Shown: positions 1 through 8,068 of the stretch, in pieces
Layout of the letters: each line of letters opens with the position of its first letter
How positions within the stretch are numbered: position 1 is the first letter of the stretch
DNA from: Acidobacteriota bacterium
Lineage (GTDB): Bacteria > Acidobacteriota > Terriglobia > Acidiferrales > UBA7541
Assembly (NCBI GenBank): GCA_003225295.1
Contig: QHYZ01000058.1
Coordinates: forward strand, 62,001-126,000
Direction: 5' to 3'
Length of the DNA: 64,000 nucleotides
Notes under the pieces: model-generated
What the model was told of the DNA's origin: nothing
Databases searched by the model: none
The model's input: the letters and a program-made list of their open reading frames with translations, nothing else
Program-made: the position numbers and the translations under genes

Positions 1-634
1 CCCGGAAGAAATCCAGGGCGCCGTCGAACTCAAGTTCCGTTATCCCGTCTTCGTGAAGCCTGCCACGCTCGGCTCTTCCGTCGGCATGAGCAAAGTTCAA
101 TCGCCCGCCGGACTAGCGCCCGCAATGAATCTAGCCGCCGAGTTCGCCATGAAAATTCTCGTCGAGGAGTCCGTTACCGCGCGGGAAATCGAAGTTTCCG
201 TCCTCGGCAACCATAATCCAAAAGCGTCGGTTCCTGGCGAAATCGTCCCGCATCGCGAATTTTACGACTATGCCGCGAAATATCTCGAAGAAGGCACCCA
301 ACTCCTGATTCCCGCGAAGCTCAAGCCTGCGGAGGTGAAAAGAATCCAGACTTACGCGGTCGAAGGGTTTCGCGCGCTCGAACTCAGCGGCATGGCGCGG
401 GTCGATTTCTTCCTGGAAAAAGAAGGCGGCAGGATTTATCTCAACGAAGTGAACACCATCCCCGGCTTCACCTCCATCAGCATGTATCCCAAGCTCTGGG
501 AAGCCAGCGGCATCTCCTTCCGCGAGCTCATCGACAGATTGATTGAGCTGGCTCTCGAACAGCACGCCGAAAAAGCGCGCACCAAATATCAGATCGAGCT
601 CCCCGCCGGCTCGGGAGGCGCACTACATGTCTAG
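1..634 (+). CDS. ddl: D-alanine--D-alanine ligase, C-terminal part (5' end outside window)
   Basis: ATP-grasp ligase that makes D-Ala-D-Ala in the cytoplasm for peptidoglycan precursors. The frame is open from base 2, so the start lies upstream of the window. Visible family motifs are YPVFVKPATLGSSVGMSK (the ATP-grasp glycine-rich segment) near the left edge, and MARVDFFLEKEGGRIYLNEVNTIPGFT, reported here only as the metal-binding DFF and NEVNTIPGFT elements. These are typical of VanA/Ddl enzymes. The C-terminus, with a Ser-Met-Tyr-Pro-Lys-Leu segment and a final helix rich in Leu/Ile/Glu, is complete and ends at TAG 632-634. Roughly 210 residues are present out of about 310-370 in the family. 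Only the missing N-terminus limits the call. Confidence 0.93.
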   Translation, partial: PEEIQGAVELKFRYPVFVKPATLGSSVGMSKVQSPAGLAPAMNLAAEFAMKILVEESVTAREIEVSVLGNHNPKASVPGEIVPHREFYDYAAKYLEEGTQLLIPAKLKPAEVKRIQTYAVEGFRALELSGMARVDFFLEKEGGRIYLNEVNTIPGFTSISMYPKLWEASGISFRELIDRLIELALEQHAEKARTKYQIELPAGSGGALHV

Positions 635-899
635 GCCGGCAATGCCGCGACCATGACCCCGACCGCTCCGCTGGTCTCATTCGAGCCTTGGCCGACTGAG
701 TGTCACCAACTCTCTACCGTCAAACGAGCCGTCGCCATTATCCAATCATGTGAATTTCCAAAGAACTCCGCGATTTCACCCGCCCACGCGAGTAAATTAT
801 TATTAGCTCTGCTGCTTCCGGGAGCTATGCGGGGCCAATTTCGAAATCGGCCCGCACGACACGGAGCCCGCGCACCACAAGGTTCCCCGAAAGGTAGTC

Positions 900-3113
900 A
901 TGAAAAAACCGCTGTGGATACTCGTTGCGATGCTGTGTTTTTCCGTGTCCACGTGCGGTCAGGACCTCGATGGAAAGCTCCTGGAGGCGGCTAAGGCAAG
1001 AAATACTGCGGAAGTGCAGAAGTTACTCGGAGAGGGCGCAAACGCGAACGCCAAGGATAATGCGGGATGGACGGCGCTGATCTGGGCCGCCTATTTCGGC
1101 CGCACCGATACCGTGCGCGCCTTGCTCGAGAAAGGCGCGGATGTCAATGCCAAGGGCAAAGACGGAATGACGGCGTTGATGAACGCGGCCTCTGCAGATT
1201 ATCGGGACATCGTGCATTCTTTGCTGGAAAAACGTGCGGATGTGAATGCTAAGGACAACGATGGATGGACGCCGTTGTTCTGGGCAGCCTTCTCGGGCCG
1301 TGCCGAGATTGTACGCGCCTTGCTCGAGAAAGGTGCGGACGTCAATGCCATGGATGACAGCGGAAAGACGGTGTTGATGAGTGCGGCGGTTAGGGGCCAT
1401 GCCGACACCGTGCGCGCCTTGCTGGAGAAGGGTGCCGACGTCAATGCGAAGAGCAAGGCCGGGCGGACGGCCTTGATGAGCGCCGCCGATTTGGGCCACC
1501 TAGATACCGTGCGCGCCTTGCTGGAGCAAGGAGCGGATGTGGATGCGAAGGATAAGAAGGGAGACACGGCCCTTCGGCTGGCGGAAAAGTACAAGTATTC
1601 GAGCATTGTTGCCCTGCTTCGGCGCGCTCCTCCCATGGCGCCGAAAACAGGTGTAAAGAACAGAACCGCGAGCGTGCCAAGCACCTCTCCGGCCGCCACG
1701 GGCCCCCCTGCAGCTTCCGAACCGCAACCAGCCTCGCCAGCCTCCGCGGGCAGTCAGGACCTCAATAAAAAGCTGCTGGATGCGGCCGAGGCCGGGGATA
1801 CTGCCGAAGTACAGGGCCTCCTTAGGGAGGGCGCGAACCCCAATGCCAAGGGTGGTTATGGAAACACGGCGCTGATGGGCGCAGCGGTCAGAGGCCATAC
1901 GGAAACCGTGCGCGCCTTGCTGGAGAAGGGTGCGGAGGTCAATGCCAAAGGTAACACCGGGAGGACGGCCTTGATGGAGGCGGCGCTGGAGGGCTACACG
2001 GAAACCGTGCGCACCTTGCTGGAGAAGGGTGCGGAGGTCAATGCCAAGGACAATGCGGGATGGACGCCGTTGTTCTGGGCCGCCTTTTCGCGCCGTACGG
2101 ACACCGTGCGCGCCTTGCTCGAGAAGGGCGCGGACGTGAATGCCAAGAATAAGTATGACGATACGGCGTTGATTCATGCGGCCTACGCGGGCGACACGGA
2201 TACCGTGGCGGTGCTGCTCGAAAAGGGCGCGGAGGTGAACGCCAAGGATGACATGGGAAAGACCGCGCTGATCGAAGCGGCCCGTCAGGGCCGTACGGAA
2301 ACGGTGCGCGCCCTGCTGCAAGGGGGAGCGGATATCACGGTTCGGGATAGGGATGGAGCGACGGCACTTTCCGGGGCGGAAAAACACAACTATTCCGATG
2401 TTATTGCCCTGCTCAAAAACGCCCCCGGTTTGCAGAGCCAAAAACCGAAGAAACCATCAACGGGCATCCCTGATGCACCCCCGGCCGTCACTGCACCCAC
2501 TTCCGCTGCGGTCCCGACCGCCGGAGATGAGGGACTAGAAAAGGAGCTCGCGGCGCATTCTTTCTATCGCCTGGGGCTCAACATGCGCCTGATGGAGGTT
2601 CTGTGGTCGCACCCCGGTGAGCTGGCCGCACGCTGCGCAGTTAACCTTCAGCAGGACCTCCAAAAGGTGGCCGCCCCCAGCGATTTGATGGAACTCGCGA
2701 ATCGAGCCGCCATCCAATTGAACTTACGCCCGGAAGAACGTCCTGACTCTGTTCCAATTCTGATCCGTGAACTGCGCGGGCGTTTAGATAAACTTTGCAA
2801 GGCGCAGACGGAGGAGCAGTTTTTTTGCGCCGCGGGCGGATTCACCTACGACCTCAGCCTGTTCGGTGAGCATGTGAAAGATCCCGGCCACGCCAAGGTG
2901 AGTATCGAAGATGGTCGGCACAAGACTCTGCTACTCGCCAGCGCCCTGGCCGCGCAGTGTTCGGCGACCGCGGGATGCAAAGAGCGTGCCCTGTTGTATT
3001 TTTCAGCGGTAACCAACATCCTCAAAAAAGAGCAACTTGGCCCCGCGGATGGGTCTCTGCTCGTAACCGTCTCGGAGAACATCGGTAAAGCACTTAGCAG
3101 CGATGAACGCTGA
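900..3113 (+). CDS. Secreted ankyrin-repeat protein with two tandem arrays
   Basis: 737 residues. An N-terminal signal peptide (MKKPLWILVAMLCFSVSTCG) predicts export. Two ankyrin arrays of about seven repeats each lie at residues about 24-245 and 287-525, with consensus G-x-TALMxAA-x6-TVRALLEKGADVNAKD. A Pro/Ala/Ser-rich linker (about 246-286) separates them. Both arrays begin with QDL-x-KLL-x-AA and end with the same degenerate cap (YS-x-I/V-x-ALL-x2-AP), so the whole array was duplicated. A second Pro-rich linker leads to a C-terminal domain (about 560-737) that I do not recognise; it is helical and has several Cys. The ATG has an AAGG-type ribosome site just upstream. The 265 bp between ddl and this gene shows no gene. 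Probable role is protein-protein interaction in the periplasm or outside; the partner is unknown. Confidence 0.88.
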   Translation: MKKPLWILVAMLCFSVSTCGQDLDGKLLEAAKARNTAEVQKLLGEGANANAKDNAGWTALIWAAYFGRTDTVRALLEKGADVNAKGKDGMTALMNAASADYRDIVHSLLEKRADVNAKDNDGWTPLFWAAFSGRAEIVRALLEKGADVNAMDDSGKTVLMSAAVRGHADTVRALLEKGADVNAKSKAGRTALMSAADLGHLDTVRALLEQGADVDAKDKKGDTALRLAEKYKYSSIVALLRRAPPMAPKTGVKNRTASVPSTSPAATGPPAASEPQPASPASAGSQDLNKKLLDAAEAGDTAEVQGLLREGANPNAKGGYGNTALMGAAVRGHTETVRALLEKGAEVNAKGNTGRTALMEAALEGYTETVRTLLEKGAEVNAKDNAGWTPLFWAAFSRRTDTVRALLEKGADVNAKNKYDDTALIHAAYAGDTDTVAVLLEKGAEVNAKDDMGKTALIEAARQGRTETVRALLQGGADITVRDRDGATALSGAEKHNYSDVIALLKNAPGLQSQKPKKPSTGIPDAPPAVTAPTSAAVPTAGDEGLEKELAAHSFYRLGLNMRLMEVLWSHPGELAARCAVNLQQDLQKVAAPSDLMELANRAAIQLNLRPEERPDSVPILIRELRGRLDKLCKAQTEEQFFCAAGGFTYDLSLFGEHVKDPGHAKVSIEDGRHKTLLLASALAAQCSATAGCKERALLYFSAVTNILKKEQLGPADGSLLVTVSENIGKALSSDER

Positions 3114-3141
3114 CTCCATGCGAACCGCTTCCGGGGAACCC

Positions 3142-3222
3142 TGCGGCACGCCCTTCCAGGAATTGATCGACAAGCTGATCCATCTCGCTTTCGAACGGCG
3201 CACCGAGGCTTCCGGAACGTTT
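3142..3222 (+). pseudogene. Remnant of a second ddl 3' end
   Basis: Read in the frame that starts at base 3103, this stretch encodes CGTPFQELIDKLIHLAFE, which closely matches the C-terminal helix of the ddl product at the window's left edge (SGISFRELIDRLIELALE). The order of conserved residues G-F-E-L-I-D-L-I-L-A-E is kept, and the DNA is also recognisably similar. Nothing else of a ligase is present upstream, where the ankyrin gene lies. The simplest reading is the decayed tail of a tandem ddl copy, most of which has been replaced or deleted. It could in principle be the end of a small unrelated reading frame, since the frame stays open from 3103 to 3408. Confidence 0.5.
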
Positions 3223-3379
3223 ACTTCTCACTCTACCAATCACGCGCGGCTCACACCCGGCCGCCTTTTACTCCGACACCTAGACTCTGCTAGGATTTTA
3301 TGGTTGCTGCAGACGGCAGGGATAGCGCCGAAGCAACGGCACATTTCATTCTCATGCTCGCAGGGCAGGAGACTAGCGA

Positions 3380-3832
3380 ATGACACTTCTCGATCCACCT
3401 GCCGATAAACCAGCCAAATCCCGAGCCATGGCCTTCACTGTCGCGGCGCTGACGCTGGTCGCGATTGTGACGCTGTGGTATACGTTCCGCTACTATCCAG
3501 AAGAAAAGGCGGCGGAACATTTCTTCGATGCCTTGGTCGCGGGCGACACGGCTAAGGCCTATCAACTCTGGAAGCCTGGCCAGAGCTATGCGATGAAGGA
3601 TTTTCTCGCCGACTGGGGACCCCAGGGTTACTACGGCCCGGTGAAGAGCTACAAGGTTATCCATGCCAAAGCACCGGGAGGCTCGAATGCCATTTCTGTT
3701 TCGGTGGAGATAAGTCCTTTTTCGCCGATGCCGGAGACTTCCGACGCGGAAAAAAGCCGCAAGACGAGAGTCGTCGAGATTTGGGTATTGGCCGCGGACA
3801 AATCGTTCAGCTTCCCGGTTCCCGGGTCCTAA
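3380..3832 (+). CDS. Membrane-anchored NTF2-like small protein
   Basis: 150 residues. A cytoplasmic N-terminus of about 18 residues is followed by one transmembrane segment (about 18-36, AMAFTVAALTLVAIVTLWY). An extracytoplasmic domain beginning EEKAAEHFFDALVAGDTAKAYQLW comes next, with the helix pattern of small NTF2/DUF4878-like lipoprotein domains. AGGAGA precedes the ATG at proper spacing. No catalytic residues are apparent. It is converging on the heptose kinase gene on the other strand. I infer an envelope protein of unknown function. Confidence 0.72.
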   Translation: MTLLDPPADKPAKSRAMAFTVAALTLVAIVTLWYTFRYYPEEKAAEHFFDALVAGDTAKAYQLWKPGQSYAMKDFLADWGPQGYYGPVKSYKVIHAKAPGGSNAISVSVEISPFSPMPETSDAEKSRKTRVVEIWVLAADKSFSFPVPGS

Positions 3833-3863
3833 GCGCTCCCGCGAAAAAATACCTTGGCCCCGG

Positions 3864-4928
3864 CTACCGGCGTATGTCCTCAAGCGCGTGATGGAGTTCC
3901 TGCGGGCTGACGCTGGCGGTGCCCAGTTTGCCCACGACAACGCCAGCGGCGGTATTAGCGAGCATTGCGGCTTCGGCGAGCGGCGCCCCCGCCGCGGCCG
4001 CCAAGGCCAGAACGCTGAGAACGGTGTCCCCGGCCCCGGTCACGTCGAAGACCTGCCTGCCGGATGCGCCACGCTCGAGACCCGACTGGCCCACGCGCGC
4101 GTAGGTCACTTCAAAACTCGTCGCCGGAACGTGCAGATGGCGGGGCCAGGATTCCTCAAATACGCTCATTCCCTTTTCGCCGCGCGTGATCACCACCGCG
4201 CCACAGCCGAAATGCGCCAGCAGCGCGCGTCCCGCTTCTTCCACCGATTTCTCGTCGGCGAGCGAGCGCGTGACGTAGAAACCTGCCTCTTTGGCATTGC
4301 AAACGATGGCCCGCGCGCCGCGATACGCGTATAGCCGGGATGTCTTTGGCTTTACGAAAACGGGAACGTGTAATTGATGTGCGGCGCTCAAAACACGGTC
4401 GGCAAAATCGTCGGTGATCAGGCCTTTGTCGTAGTCGGAAAGCACCAGTGCGTCAACTTTCTTGAGCGCGGTAAGAAGCAAGCGCAGGAGTTTTTCCTGG
4501 ATTTCAGCGCGGAGTGGCTCGCGGCGCTCGTGATCGACGCGAACCACCTGCTGGTGCCGCGCGATGATTCGCGTTTTCACCGTGGTGACGCGTTTTGAAT
4601 CGACGATGATGCCTTTGTCTGCGATGCCCGCGCCGCGAAGGCATTTTTGCAGGGCGCGGCCGGGCTCGTCATTTCCGATAACCCCGAACGCTTCCACGCG
4701 CGCGCCGAGGGTAGCTATATTTGCGGCGACGTTTCCCGACCCACCGAGGCATTCGCTCTGTTCAACGAAATCCACGACGGGAACGGCCGCTTCGGGCGAC
4801 AGTCGCGAGGCCGTACCCCAAAGGTAGCGGTCCAACATGAGATCACCGAGCACGCCGATGCGCTTACCGCACAGGCGCGGGATCAATCGCTTCAACCGGG
4901 GAACGGCATCGGCAATGTTCGTGGACAT
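3864..4928 (-). CDS. rfaE1: D-glycero-beta-D-manno-heptose-7-phosphate kinase (RfaE domain I, PfkB family)
   Basis: 354 residues, matching the kinase half of HldE/RfaE. It phosphorylates D-glycero-D-manno-heptose 7-phosphate at C1 in the ADP-heptose pathway for LPS core. Visible features are the N-terminal GVLGDLMLDRYLWG and SPEAAVPVV segments characteristic of RfaE, GGSGNVAANIATLGA (substrate-binding PfkB signature 1), and near the C-terminus DVTGAGDTVLSVLALA (PfkB signature 2 with the catalytic Asp of GAGD). The nucleotidyltransferase domain is absent, so a separate RfaE2 would be needed elsewhere. It lies 33 bp downstream of the Trm112-like gene on the same strand, probably one transcription unit. 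Confidence 0.93.
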   Translation of the reverse strand: MSTNIADAVPRLKRLIPRLCGKRIGVLGDLMLDRYLWGTASRLSPEAAVPVVDFVEQSECLGGSGNVAANIATLGARVEAFGVIGNDEPGRALQKCLRGAGIADKGIIVDSKRVTTVKTRIIARHQQVVRVDHERREPLRAEIQEKLLRLLLTALKKVDALVLSDYDKGLITDDFADRVLSAAHQLHVPVFVKPKTSRLYAYRGARAIVCNAKEAGFYVTRSLADEKSVEEAGRALLAHFGCGAVVITRGEKGMSVFEESWPRHLHVPATSFEVTYARVGQSGLERGASGRQVFDVTGAGDTVLSVLALAAAAGAPLAEAAMLANTAAGVVVGKLGTASVSPQELHHALEDIRR

Positions 4929-4961
4929 GCAGGCTCTTGGATCCTGGTGCTTCTCGATCGG

Positions 4962-5135
4962 CTATTCCTCAGCGATTTTCGCTTCTTCCGGCAGCATGAC
5001 GGGAATTTCATCGCGCACCGGATAGACCCGGCGGCAGGAGACGCACTTCAGGCCTGACCCGTCGCTCAGCAGTTCCACGCGCGTTTTGCAAACCGGACAA
5101 ACCAGAATATCGATAGCATACTTGGGGATGGCCAT
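4962..5135 (-). CDS. Trm112-like / UPF0434 zinc-ribbon protein
   Basis: 57 residues. It has CPVCKTRVELLSDG followed by LKCVSCRRVYPVRDEIPVML, the four-cysteine zinc ribbon and hydrophobic tail of the Trm112/YcaR family. Members often sit next to lipid A/LPS core genes, as here with the heptose kinase. The start is taken at the ATG at 5135 (MAIPKYAIDIL), which has GGAGAGA upstream. An in-frame extension to 5210 would add an uncharacteristic N-terminus. Family members elsewhere activate methyltransferases or accompany LpxK; its partner here is not known. Confidence 0.85.
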   Translation of the reverse strand: MAIPKYAIDILVCPVCKTRVELLSDGSGLKCVSCRRVYPVRDEIPVMLPEEAKIAEE

Positions 5136-5353
5136 GGGTCTCTCCGTCCGGCATTCCAGCGTTCGATGGTGTGAATTGGCACTGTACCAAACGCCGTCGC
5201 GCAGGAGCAACTACGCGCGATCAGGCCATGCGCTCGGCCGATGAAGATATCGCGGCGGTGACTCCCGGGACGCGCTGACGCGTAATCGCCTTGACCCTGC
5301 ACTAGACCGGGCGTAGCGTCTTCTTATCGCCTGCGGAAAGCCGGACTCACAAG

Positions 5354-6079
5354 ATGAACCTTCCTCTGAAACTCGCTGTGCCGAATGGACCGTTCCCCGC
5401 GCTCCAAAAATTCTCCGTGGTAACTGCACGCACCCCCAGTTTTGGGCACTATCAAAAGATGTTTTGCGGCCTGCTGGCGATGACCTGGCCGCTCGCGGCA
5501 GCATTCTCCCAATCGCCTTCCTCCCCGCAGCACTCCTCTTCGTCTTGGCAACAATCACCGTCGCAACAATCATCGGCCCAGGCTCAGCCCGCGGCCCCCG
5601 GCCAGCCGCCGCAAAAAGAAGACTCGCTCGCAGAGGCGGCGCGCAAAGCCAAAGCGAAGAAGCCAACGGCCGCGAAGGGTAAGGTGTACACCGAAGATGA
5701 TTTGTCCGGGATGAAGGGCTCCGGCGTATCCGTTGTGGGGGAGGCCCCCAAGAAGGGTACGCAGCGGGCGCGGCCAACGGACCCGAATGGAGATGGGGGA
5801 GAGAATAACGAAGAATACTGGCGTGGGCGCGCGCAGGAGATTCTGGGCCAAATCGCCGCCGCGGACGAGGCCATGGCGAGAATGAAGGACGACATCAAGA
5901 AGTACGGAAACGGCGGTTTTGACGTGACCACGGGGATGAAAGACAACATCGCCTACATCAATGACAGGAACGGCCAGTTGAAAGATTTGGAGAAGCGCAA
6001 AGTGGATCTGCAAAAGCAGCTGGACGAACTGCAAGACGAAGGTCGCAAAGCGGGGGCTCCGGCGTCCTGGTTCCGGTGA
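5354..6079 (+). CDS. Secreted Gln/Pro-rich coiled-coil protein of unknown function
   Basis: 241 residues from the first ATG. The internal ATG at 5459 (MFCGLLAMTWPLAAAFSQ) would give a more typical signal peptide, so the real start is uncertain. After a low-complexity Ser/Gln/Pro stretch comes the segment KEDSLAEAARKAKAKK and then VYTEDDL, an arrangement I associate with many acidobacterial secreted proteins. The C-terminal third (about 155-230) is charged and heptad-like (AQEILGQIAAADEAMARM and QLKDLEKRKVDLQKQLDEL), predicted to be a coiled coil. No enzyme motif is seen. Possible periplasmic scaffold. Confidence 0.7.
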   Translation: MNLPLKLAVPNGPFPALQKFSVVTARTPSFGHYQKMFCGLLAMTWPLAAAFSQSPSSPQHSSSSWQQSPSQQSSAQAQPAAPGQPPQKEDSLAEAARKAKAKKPTAAKGKVYTEDDLSGMKGSGVSVVGEAPKKGTQRARPTDPNGDGGENNEEYWRGRAQEILGQIAAADEAMARMKDDIKKYGNGGFDVTTGMKDNIAYINDRNGQLKDLEKRKVDLQKQLDELQDEGRKAGAPASWFR

Positions 6080-6281
6080 ACGCTTAGACTTAGATGCGTG
6101 AGTCGATGGCCCGGAGACCGGTGGAACACAGCTTTCCGCTCCGCGCGGGCAGAGTAGAACTTTTGTGCAAGAAAACGACCGAGACCAAAACTGCCCCTCG
6201 GACCAGTAGTTTTTGGAACGGCAAACGCAGTAAGCTGACGGCGATCGCTGGTTTGAATCCCTGCCTGTCCGGAGAGCATCC

Positions 6282-6890
6282 GTGTATTGCGACCGCTGTG
6301 GACTAAACTTTCTGCCCAAACAGTCCGTATGCACTCGATGCAAAAGAGTGCCAACGCGGTACTGGTTCCAGTTCATGAGTTTGATGACGATTTTTGTGGC
6401 CGTGCTTTGCAACACGGTCCTGGGGCTGTTCCTGTTGCCACGGCTGGCGATGGCGAACCATGGGCGAGTCTTGTTTCGCGGATGGTACTGGTTCAACCAG
6501 AAAGCGGCCATGTATGGCTGGGTGCCACTGGCGATCGGTCTGCTGGCCTGGGATTACTTCGTATGGAAAGAGGCCCGGCCGAAGGTCAAAGGCTGGTTCA
6601 CGCGTAAATTGCTGACATTCTCGCTGGCGGCGGGCGTAGCGCCGCTGTTGCCCTGGTGGATTCCAGCGGGCCAACCTCCCTCTCAGTTCTTCGATATGAT
6701 CGGCAGGCACCCCGGCGTGCCAGTGATGCTGGCATGGAGCGTTGTGCTTTTCGTTACCATTCTTCTCTGCATTGATCCCGAATCACGCGACTATCTGCTG
6801 GGCCACGGGAGAACGTTGAGCCTGGTCAGCACCGGGATGCTCTTGCTGGTTCTGACCATGACGGTGGTCGGCTGGTCGCTGACATACTGA
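6282..6890 (+). CDS. Zinc-ribbon membrane protein with four predicted TM helices
   Basis: 202 residues starting at GTG 6282, with GGAGAG five bases upstream. The N-terminus is a short zinc ribbon (CDRC at residues 3-6, CTRC at 17-20). Four hydrophobic segments follow (about 30-54, 76-92, 110-130 and 145-163, with a further one near the C-terminus). The fold of a zinc ribbon joined to a multipass membrane domain is common in uncharacterised bacterial proteins. No transporter or enzyme signature is evident. Confidence 0.7.
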   Translation: MYCDRCGLNFLPKQSVCTRCKRVPTRYWFQFMSLMTIFVAVLCNTVLGLFLLPRLAMANHGRVLFRGWYWFNQKAAMYGWVPLAIGLLAWDYFVWKEARPKVKGWFTRKLLTFSLAAGVAPLLPWWIPAGQPPSQFFDMIGRHPGVPVMLAWSVVLFVTILLCIDPESRDYLLGHGRTLSLVSTGMLLLVLTMTVVGWSLTY

Positions 6891-6944
6891 GCAAACTGAT
6901 CTTATCCGTTGGCTTTCCCCACAACACTCTCTGCAGCACGATTT

Positions 6945-7757
6945 TTACGGGCCGTTTCGGTCGATGAACGTGATGGCCACGCGGCTGAATTCTTCGGGTT
7001 TCTCCAAATACATCAAATGACCAGCATCAGTGATGACCACTCGTCTGGAGCCAGCTATGCCTGCTTCGATGGCACCGGCGTGGGCATGTACGTCAGGAAT
7101 ATCCGCATCACCAACGAGGATGAGGGTGGGAACGCGAATCTCCTTTAGGCGATGCAGCGCGGGCTGGGTCGGACGCGCGTAATCCGAGTGAGTCATGACC
7201 TGCGGATTGGCAGTGAGCAAGTCGAGCAGGCGCTTAGGGCTGGGAATTGTTGATGCCACGGTTGAGGAAGTGGTCGGTGTAAGGAAAGCCGCCTACCACC
7301 GCACCCACCAGGACGAGCTGGCGGACCAGCGCGGGATATTGCAGAGTGAAATCGATGGATCGTTCGCCGCCGTGGGAGCTGCCGACGACGATGGCGTGAC
7401 TTACTTTTCGATTGCGGAGGAGCGTAGCGAGATCTTCCGTTTCCGCATACCAGGTGGTCGAGGCCGGAGTGCGGCCGTACCCGCGGCGGTCGTAGCGGAT
7501 GGTATGGAATCGTTCGCAGAAGGTGGGCCAAACGTCGTCCCAGACGGCGGAGTGAGCGATGCCCTCATGGATAAGAATGACAGCGTCGGAACCAGTTCCG
7601 CATTCTTCGTAGTAGAGCTTCCCGCCCTCAACGTCTACAAATGCCCCAGGTACGGCTCCAGGGCGGCAGGGGCGCTTGGCGGTAAAGCTTGGCGCCCGGC
7701 GGCGTTCAGACTCAGGCAGAGTGCTGGCAGAACGACCAAGGCGTAGGTAATGGTCAT
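6945..7757 (-). pseudogene. Secreted alpha/beta-hydrolase pseudogene (two frameshifts and an internal deletion)
   Basis: Three pieces in different frames reconstruct one hydrolase. Piece 1 starts at ATG 7757 behind a strong GGAGGAAGAG site and encodes a signal peptide (MTITYALVVLPALCLSLNAA) before reaching a stop. Piece 2, shifted, runs GAFVDVEGGKLYYEECGTG, then YDRRGYGRTPAS, then the nucleophile elbow VGSSHGGERS (Ser between Gly), and ends in a stop near 7235. Piece 3 resumes in another frame with RLLDLLTANPQ, VPTLILVGDADIPD (catalytic Asp region) and DAGHLMYLEKPEEF (catalytic His). The cap region between pieces 2 and 3 looks about 25 residues too short for the family, so a deletion accompanied the second frameshift. 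Not expected to give an active enzyme. Confidence 0.75.
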
Positions 7758-7931
7758 TGGCTCTTCCTCCGGTGCGGGTAGGTGAGTGAGCTAAGGCTCA
7801 ACAAGAGTCTTCAGCACATTACTCGACGACCGAATTCCTAGCTCGGCCTGTTGCCGGATAGGGGATTCACCGGATTGTCCGCACGCTTGCCGTCGCGTAC
7901 ATAACCTGACTTGCGCCTGCTTCCTGGAAAG

Positions 7932-8012
7932 TCGCAGGGACAGTCATGCAATGTCTCCTGCGAGAAGGCCATCCCCACGGGTAGCGAGAAATAGGCTGAG
8001 GTCTCGACTACC
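7932..8012 (+). ncRNA. Structured 5' leader: two bulged hairpins upstream of the beta-helix gene
   Basis: The 311 bp between 7758 and 8068 has no gene but holds two strong stem-loops. Hairpin 1 pairs TCGCAGG-GACA (7932-7942) with TGTC-T-CCTGCGA (7952-7963), 11 pairs with one bulged T and a 9-nt loop. Hairpin 2 pairs GGTAG-CGAGA (7980-7989) with TCTCG-A-CTACC (8002-8012), 10 pairs with one bulged A and a 12-nt loop. They end about 45 nt before the AAGGAGA site of the gene at 8069, so a cis-regulatory leader is plausible. I could not match it to c-di-GMP, cobalamin or other riboswitch consensus sequences. The opposite strand would fold equally well, so the strand is an inference. Confidence 0.4.
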
Positions 8013-8068
8013 AAAGAGGTTCGTCGGGCACTTGGCGCAATCGACTGGGGATCACTCAAGGAGAATCC

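Noticed and set aside
653-994. Possible 113-residue gene between ddl and the ankyrin gene
   Set aside because: It runs into the ankyrin signal peptide region in another frame and has no ribosome site or recognisable sequence.
1500-2441. Minus-strand open frame of 313 codons opposite the ankyrin gene
   Set aside because: Its repeats merely mirror the ankyrin repeats in antisense; no start signal or domain.
7850-8060. Riboswitch of known class (c-di-GMP-I or cobalamin) in the leader of the beta-helix gene
   Set aside because: Fragments such as a GGTGAATCC-like segment occur on the minus strand, but the order of the conserved blocks is wrong for cobalamin, and the GEMM core is absent.
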